Shown here: piece after piece, positions 31,143 through 35,513 of the stretch | Layout: every line of letters begins with the position of its first letter | How positions within the stretch are numbered: the first letter of the stretch is position 1 | Assembly: GCA_007130155.1 (NCBI GenBank) | Contig: SLTB01000010.1 | Span: 1-35,513 of the forward strand | Reading direction: 5' to 3' | Length of the DNA stretch: 35,513 nucleotides | From: Pseudomonadales bacterium | GTDB taxonomy: Bacteria > Pseudomonadota > Gammaproteobacteria > Pseudomonadales > Azotimanducaceae | Program-made: the position numbers and the translations under genes | The notes under the pieces: model-generated | Seen by the model: only the letters and a program-made list of their open reading frames with translations | Told to the model about the DNA's origin: nothing | The model's database searches: none

Positions 31143-31901
31143 TCACAACCAACTGCGCTTGGCCGCTCGCGGCAGACGCCGACGCCGGTCCTTGAGACGG
31201 TCGTCACGAACGAAGACGAAGGACAGCAGCAGACCCGCCAGAAAGCCACCGGCATGGGCCCAGAATGCCACGCCACCGGTGGACTCACCCAAGGCGGGCA
31301 GCCCGGCGACAATCTGCAGCAAAAACCAGTAGCCGAGCATGAGCACGGCCGGTACCGACACCGTGGTGATGAAAAAGCCGAAGAACACCAGCATGTGCAC
31401 CCGGGCCCGGGGGAACAATCGAGCGTAGGCCCCCATGACACCGCCGATGGCCCCGGACGCCCCCACCATGGGAATCAGGCTGCCAGGATCCGTGGCGATC
31501 TGGGCCCCGGCGGCAGCCAATCCACACAGAACGTAAAACAGCGCAAAGCGCAGCGGCCCCATGACATCCTCGACATTGTCGCCGAAGATCCAGAGGAACC
31601 AGAGGTTGAACAGCAAATGCAGCCAGCCACCATGCATGAACATGGAGCTGATCAAAGTGTGCGGGCTGCCCTGCCCGTCCAGGACGCAGACCAGATCGCG
31701 ACTGACGGCGATCCGGCTGCCCGGCTCCGCCATCCGCAGCAGATCCCCCGGGATCAGCGCGTGATGGCAAAGGGATTCCGCTAGCGCCGCCGTCGTGCCA
31801 AAGCCCTGCAGCAGGAACCAGACTGCCAGATTGGCTGCGATCAGGGCCCCGGTCACCAGCGGCAGGTGGACGGTGGGGTTCTCGTCGCGGATCGGGATCA
31901 G
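31143..31901 (-). CDS. Rhomboid family intramembrane serine protease
   Basis: An integral membrane protease of about 252 aa with six or so TM helices. The catalytic serine is in GASGAIGG (Ser149) and the catalytic histidine in FWAHAGGF (His216); HGGWLHLLFN is the conserved HxxxN-type L1 segment. The conserved N-terminus IPIRDENPTV lies before the first ATG/GTG-type codon (GTG at 31856). An in-frame TGA sits three codons before it, so the only available start is CTG at 31901, with GGGAG nine bases upstream. The gene follows the GGCT-like gene by 30 nt. Confidence 0.85.
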   Translation of the reverse strand: MIPIRDENPTVHLPLVTGALIAANLAVWFLLQGFGTTAALAESLCHHALIPGDLLRMAEPGSRIAVSRDLVCVLDGQGSPHTLISSMFMHGGWLHLLFNLWFLWIFGDNVEDVMGPLRFALFYVLCGLAAAGAQIATDPGSLIPMVGASGAIGGVMGAYARLFPRARVHMLVFFGFFITTVSVPAVLMLGYWFLLQIVAGLPALGESTGGVAFWAHAGGFLAGLLLSFVFVRDDRLKDRRRRLPRAAKRSWL

Positions 31902-31931
31902 AGGACATCACTCCCGTTAGTGCCGACCCAG

Positions 31932-32345
31932 TCACGGCCGACCGCTTGGCAATCGGCGCAGATAGGCCGTCAGGTGCAGGCGCTCGAATCGCGCCGGATC
32001 CCAGGGCCTGCCGTCCAGGCGCCGCTGCCACTGCGGCGCAGTGACGTAGCACCAAGCCCGTCGTCTGTGGCCATCGTCACCGAGCACCGTGACCACCCTG
32101 CGAAGGTACTCGTCGCCCTCGAAGTGGTCGAGGGCCACAAGCCCCGCACGGGACAAGCCACGGTAAAGGACGCCCGACACCCGCCCGGATGAATCGGACC
32201 TGATGCCCGGATACACCTCACCATACAGCCCTTCGCAGCGATAGCCCTCGAGGGTCGCGCCCAGACTATGACACTTCAGACCGGTCACGGCGGCGAAGAT
32301 GCCTGCAAATTGCAGGGTGCCGTAGGCGAACAGCCGACCGCTCAT
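31932..32345 (-). CDS. Gamma-glutamylcyclotransferase (AIG2-like) family protein
   Basis: A 137-aa protein of the BtrG/AIG2 fold. It opens with MSGRLFAYGTLQ, the substrate-binding YGTL motif, and has the conserved acidic region LDHFEGDEYLRR, where Glu is the likely catalytic residue. Relatives release pyroglutamate from gamma-glutamyl amino compounds; which compound is used here is unknown. The ATG at 32345 overlaps the stop of the preceding glycosyltransferase gene (ATGA), so it is probably translated with it. Confidence 0.85.
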   Translation of the reverse strand: MSGRLFAYGTLQFAGIFAAVTGLKCHSLGATLEGYRCEGLYGEVYPGIRSDSSGRVSGVLYRGLSRAGLVALDHFEGDEYLRRVVTVLGDDGHRRRAWCYVTAPQWQRRLDGRPWDPARFERLHLTAYLRRLPSGRP

Positions 32346-32998
32346 CCCGCAGCATCGACTCTGATGCGGTGACGCCAGCCCGCCAGCTCCGGGACCTCGT
32401 CCAGACGAATCAGATCCGCCGGCTCGTCCAGGTCCCAGACCCAATCGAGTTCGGCCAGATCGATCCCGTCCCGAGTGCAGCGGCGACGGGTCTCCGCCAG
32501 CACGAACGACGTACTCCAGGGCATAGCCTCGAACAGCGACGGTAACGGCCGCGCCACGCCGACGAGACCATAGCCACCGTCCTGCGCGGGGGCCAGTACC
32601 GCGTCCCGCCCGCCTCGCAGCAGCGTCGCGGCCTGCAGCAGCGCTGCCGGCGTCAGCGCCGGAACATCCGAGCCCATCAGCAGCGGTAGCGCACCTGCGG
32701 CCAGCGACTGCAAGAGCGCCTCATGCATACGCATCCCGAGATCACCGGGTACCTGCACGGCAATCTCGATGTCATGCCCGCCGCGCAGACATTCGACCTC
32801 CTCGGCAACAGGTTCGGCATCGAGCCAGAGCGTGACCCTGCCGACCTGGGCAGCAAGGGCCGTCGCCAGCGCATGCTCGAGCAGCAGACCATAGAGATCC
32901 GCCGCCCCCTGGGGGCCCAGGGTCGGGATCAGCCGGGTCTTGGCCCGGCCTGAAAGCGGCGAACGCCCGAAGACCAGAATGTGCACTGGAGCGCTCAT
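32342..32998 (-). CDS. DUF2064 / TIGR04282-type glycosyltransferase
   Basis: A 218-aa nucleotidyl/glycosyl-transferase-like protein with the GT-A core: HILVFGRSPLSGRAKTRLIP with the P-loop-like first motif, then LLMGSDVPALTPAAL carrying the conserved Asp, and APAQDGGYGLVGV. The family was named rSAM/selenodomain-associated transferase 1; some members act in arsenosugar synthesis. No arsM or radical-SAM gene is in the window, so the product is open. The ATG at 32998 overlaps the TIGR04283 gene stop, and its stop overlaps the GGCT-like gene. Confidence 0.85.
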   Translation of the reverse strand: MSAPVHILVFGRSPLSGRAKTRLIPTLGPQGAADLYGLLLEHALATALAAQVGRVTLWLDAEPVAEEVECLRGGHDIEIAVQVPGDLGMRMHEALLQSLAAGALPLLMGSDVPALTPAALLQAATLLRGGRDAVLAPAQDGGYGLVGVARPLPSLFEAMPWSTSFVLAETRRRCTRDGIDLAELDWVWDLDEPADLIRLDEVPELAGWRHRIRVDAAG

Positions 32999-33699
32999 CG
33001 GCCGCTCGAGGCCCGATAGCGTTCCGCCAGCGCAGCGGGATCCGCACCCAGCGCATAGGCCAGCCTCAGTCGCCACATCAGCAGCATCGTGCGCAGCACA
33101 CCGCGCCGCTGCCAATGCCTGGCGCTGGTGGTGATGCGCTTGAGCAGCACCTGGGGCGGCCCGAGTTCCCGAAGCCGGACGCAGAGCTCCACATCCTCCA
33201 TCAGCGGCTGCATGGGCAAGCCGCCGATGCGCGCAAGCGCAGTGCGCAGAACGAATATGCCCTGATCGCCCGTGGCGATCCCGGACAGCCGGGAACGGAC
33301 GTTGATGGCCCTGGCCACCACCCGCAGCAGCCACTGGGTGCTTGCCAGCCGCAGGGAGAACCAGCCCCACAGACGGCCGTACTCCGCCAGGTTCCAGACG
33401 ATGTGCTGATCCGAGAAGGGGTCGATGTCCGAGTCTGCGTGCAGCAGCCACAAGGCCTCGCCGGAACTGGCGTCGATCCCGGCCTGCAGCTGCCGCGCCC
33501 GACCACGCTCGGCCTGCACCACCCTGGCCCCACCGGCTTCGGCCAGAGCCACGGTGTCGTCTTGGCTGCCGCCATCCACCACGATGATTTCCGCACCCCG
33601 TTCCCGGGCCGGCGCGAGCTGCTCGAGCAGACGCGGCAGGGCCTCCGCCTCGTCGAGGGCAGGGATGATGATGGAGAGGGTTGGAATATGGGCGGTCAT
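32995..33699 (-). CDS. TIGR04283-type family 2 glycosyltransferase
   Basis: A 234-aa GT2 enzyme. The nucleotide-sugar site starts at LSIIIPALDEAEALPRLLEQ; VVDGGSQDDTVALA follows; the DXD-like motif is LLHADSD; the acceptor region has GDQGIFV and PLMEDVELC, with the general base Asp in the latter. It belongs to the rSAM/selenodomain-associated transferase 2 group, which is usually encoded beside TIGR04282, as here. ATG 33699 is preferred over a TTG three codons earlier. First gene of a coupled run of three (4-nt overlaps) followed by the rhomboid gene 30 nt later. Confidence 0.86.
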   Translation of the reverse strand: MTAHIPTLSIIIPALDEAEALPRLLEQLAPARERGAEIIVVDGGSQDDTVALAEAGGARVVQAERGRARQLQAGIDASSGEALWLLHADSDIDPFSDQHIVWNLAEYGRLWGWFSLRLASTQWLLRVVARAINVRSRLSGIATGDQGIFVLRTALARIGGLPMQPLMEDVELCVRLRELGPPQVLLKRITTSARHWQRRGVLRTMLLMWRLRLAYALGADPAALAERYRASSGR

Positions 33700-33764
33700 G
33701 CCATGCAATCCCGGGGTGCGCCGGGCGCAGACCTTAGCAGATCAGGGTAAGCCTGCTGTACCAT

Positions 33765-33791
33765 TCGTGTCGGACAACTCGTGTCGGACAA
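33765..33791. repeat. 13-bp direct repeat before tRNA-Arg
   Basis: TCGTGTCGGACAA occurs at 33765-33777 and again at 33779-33791, 11 bases before the tRNA. It lies about where the tRNA promoter start region would be. No function is evident. Confidence 0.8.
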
Positions 33792-33801
33792 ACTGCTCAG
33801 C

Positions 33802-33878
<77 letters not shown>

Positions 33879-33911
33879 ATTCACGACGGTACATACCGGA
33901 GACATGGCCCG

Positions 33912-34112
33912 CTGAGCGTCGAGGAACACTGCCTCAATGGTCGCCTCGGCCTGCTGCTGATCGCCCCGGACGGGGTGTATACCCTGGTGGCCATGAAGGT
34001 ACGCGACGGCGCCATCCACGGCCTCTACCTGATCCGCAATCCTGCCAAAGTGCCCAGCCGATTCCTGCCTCACTCCCATCCCGGAACCCAGCCGACCGGC
34101 GCGTCAGCCTGA
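33912..34112 (+). pseudogene. C-terminal remnant of an ECF41-like sigma factor
   Basis: An open frame of 66 codons ends in TGA at 34112 and has no ATG or GTG start with a ribosome binding site; it reads back into the tRNA. Residues CLNGRLGLLLIAPDGVYTLV and DGAIHGLYLIRNPAKV match the end of the SnoaL-like C-terminal domain carried by ECF41-type sigma factors (family pattern: NG.PGL, dG, and I.VVRNPDK). The sigma-2 and sigma-4 regions are absent, so this is the tail of a gene whose front was lost, perhaps at a rearrangement next to the tRNA. Confidence 0.6.
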
Positions 34113-34197
34113 GGGGCCAATGCGCATAAAAAGCCTGATTTCTTCGAGCAAAACGTTCTTGAATAGCGGTTTCTCGGGTGCGAGCATTCGGATAAGG

Positions 34198-34219
34198 TAA
34201 CTGTATACCTAATCAGTTA
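34198..34219. promoter_or_regulatory. Candidate LexA (SOS) box
   Basis: The core CTGTATACCTAATCAG (34201-34216) has the CTG-N10-CAG form of gammaproteobacterial LexA operators and matches 12 of 16 positions of the E. coli consensus; flanking TAA and TTA extend the two arms to six bases of perfect inverted repeat. It ends 23 bases before the HNH gene start, where an operator would block transcription. No good -35 is visible, so the exact promoter is unclear. Confidence 0.6.
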
Positions 34220-34242
34220 TCAGCCATGAATCGGAGCCCGCC

Positions 34243-35513
34243 ATGGAACCGGCCACGCCCGAACTCCCCGACTTCAACGCCATGAACGACCAAGAGCTCA
34301 ACGCCCAGCTCGGGCTGCTCTGCACCCACATGTACGCCACCGACTATCAGTTCCTGCGCTGCGTGCGGGCCTGGGAGAACGTTGCCTCGCTGCATGTCTA
34401 CGGCGTGAAATCCACGGCTCATTGGTTGAATGCCCGCTGCGGCATGGCCATGGGTGCCGCCCGGGAGAAAGTCCGCGTCGCCCGCGCCCTGCCCGATCTG
34501 CCGAAGATCTCCGAGTACTTCGCCCGCGGTCAGATCAGCTACTCGAAGGTCCGCGCCATCAGCCGGGTGGCCACCCCCGAAAACGAGACCTTCCTGCTCA
34601 GCGTTGCCCTGCGGGGCACGGCCTCCCACCTCGAACGTCTCACCGCCGCCTATCGCAAGCTCGAACGCCTCCACGATCCCGAGCGCCTGCTGAAACTGCG
34701 GCGGGAGCGCAGGCTCGCGTGGCACTGGGACGACGACGGCATGCTCAACATCAGCGGCAAGCTGTCGCCGGAGGACGGTGCGCTGTTCATCAAGTGCATC
34801 GAGTCCATGCGGGACTTCATGTACCGGGAGGAAGGGGCTGCCGACAGCGAGGACTCCACCGAGAGCGTCCATGGCGTCATCCAGCGGGACATTCAGACCG
34901 CCGCCCCGGCCCGCCGGGCCGATGCCCTGCTGCGCATCGTGGAGTCCGGCTGCCAAGGCGAGCCTCAGGCGCTGAGCGGTCCGGAGCGGGTGCAGGTGGT
35001 CCTGCATGTCCCGGTCGCGACCGACGAGTCTGGCGCGGATGCTGACCCTGAGATTCCTGAGGATCTCACCATCCGTCAGCAGTCCCACCTGGATCCCGGC
35101 TGCGTAGTGGCGGCGGATACCGCCCGCCGGCTCTGCTGTGATGCGGCCCGGGTGCTGATGGTGGAGAACGGCAAGGGTGAGCCGTTGTCGGTGAGACGCC
35201 TGCAAAGGACGGTGCCCTGGCACATCCGCAAGGCGCTGCTGCACCGGGACGGTGGCTGTACCTTCCCGGGCTGCACCGAACAGCGCTATGTGGACGCCCA
35301 CCACATCATCCACTGGGCGGATGGGGGTCAGACCTCACTTCAGAACTGCACCATGCTATGCCGTCACCATCATCGTCTCGTTCACGAGGAAGGTTTCGGC
35401 TGTGAGCGCAATGAAGACGGCGAGTTGGTCTTCACCGATCCCGGTGGCAGCGTGCTGTCAGCCAGCTTCCGTCTCGATCCCACCACCTACACCAGCATCG
35501 TGGACCTGCATCG
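34243..35513 (+). CDS. DUF222-HNH endonuclease family protein (3' end missing)
   Basis: At least 423 residues, open to the window edge. The N-terminal part is the helical DUF222 domain (segment STAHWLNARCGMAMGAAREK, then SYSKVRAISR). The C-terminal HNH nuclease motif is complete: CTFPGC (Cys339 and Cys344), AHHIIHWADGG with His353, His354 and His357, then LQNCTMLCRHHHRLVHEEG. These residues form a metal-binding beta-beta-alpha nuclease site. Family members (13E12-repeat group) are common in actinobacteria and some gammaproteobacteria, are often multicopy, and have no settled role; mobile-element or DNA-processing functions have been suggested. ATG 34243 has GGAG six bases upstream. A LexA-type box precedes it. 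A long opposing frame (34213-35313) is a shadow. Confidence 0.85.
   Translation, partial: MEPATPELPDFNAMNDQELNAQLGLLCTHMYATDYQFLRCVRAWENVASLHVYGVKSTAHWLNARCGMAMGAAREKVRVARALPDLPKISEYFARGQISYSKVRAISRVATPENETFLLSVALRGTASHLERLTAAYRKLERLHDPERLLKLRRERRLAWHWDDDGMLNISGKLSPEDGALFIKCIESMRDFMYREEGAADSEDSTESVHGVIQRDIQTAAPARRADALLRIVESGCQGEPQALSGPERVQVVLHVPVATDESGADADPEIPEDLTIRQQSHLDPGCVVAADTARRLCCDAARVLMVENGKGEPLSVRRLQRTVPWHIRKALLHRDGGCTFPGCTEQRYVDAHHIIHWADGGQTSLQNCTMLCRHHHRLVHEEGFGCERNEDGELVFTDPGGSVLSASFRLDPTTYTSIVDLH

Noticed and set aside
34213-35313. 366-codon open frame on the minus strand opposite the HNH gene
   Set aside because: The plus strand encodes a complete HNH motif with a ribosome binding site; the minus frame shows no domain.

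Overview
The window looks like a chromosomal segment of a GC-rich gammaproteobacterium. The evidence is a zipA gene (ZipA is a gammaproteobacterial division protein) in the common smc-zipA-ligA order, a complete system I cytochrome c maturation set (ccmABCDEFGHI), Shine-Dalgarno-led genes joined by 4-nt ATGA overlaps, and a tRNA with an encoded CCA end. I do not assign a genus. Because of the high GC content, many long antisense open frames exist; they are shadows and are left out.

Layout. 1-36: the first codons of a leftward gene. 118-3964: a pitrilysin-like M16 lipoprotein protease overlapping an eIF-2B-family isomerase-like gene. 4149-7278 (leftward): an uncharacterised membrane protein and a DinG-type Fe-S helicase. 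7467-11141 (leftward): an SLT-fold lipoprotein, ligA and zipA. 11210-14725: smc. 14843-22426: ccmI, H, G, F, E, D, C, B, A, read ccmA to ccmI and probably continuing towards smc-zipA-ligA. 22869-25938: PPK2 polyphosphate kinase and a convergent Na/Pi cotransporter, a small phosphate-handling pair. 26554-28851: a glutamate-1-semialdehyde-aminomutase-like aminotransferase and a glyoxalase-like protein. 28945-30679 (leftward): methionine aminopeptidase and an UppP-family phosphatase with an altered active-site motif. 30722-31133: a decayed GH13 glycosidase gene. 31143-33699 (leftward): two rSAM/selenodomain-associated-type glycosyltransferases, a gamma-glutamylcyclotransferase-like protein and a rhomboid protease, tightly coupled. 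33802-33878: tRNA-Arg(CCT). 33912-34112: the C-terminal remnant of an ECF41-like sigma factor. 34243-end: a DUF222/HNH endonuclease gene, cut by the window edge.

Most of the window is core metabolism. The less ordinary parts are: a LexA-type SOS box just before the HNH endonuclease gene; two gene remnants (GH13 and sigma factor) with no intact copy in the window; a CcmI with a duplicated C-terminal domain; an UppP homologue lacking the second acidic residue of its (E/Q)XXXE motif; a rhomboid gene whose conserved N-terminus can only be reached from a CTG start; stacked hairpins in the PPK2 leader; and a five-unit 13-bp tandem repeat in the gap before the aminotransferase. I found no CRISPR array, insertion sequence, integrase or toxin-antitoxin pair. 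No clearly new multi-gene defence or biosynthetic system is visible. The best lead for something undescribed is the SOS-box/HNH gene beside the tRNA and the decayed sigma-factor piece.
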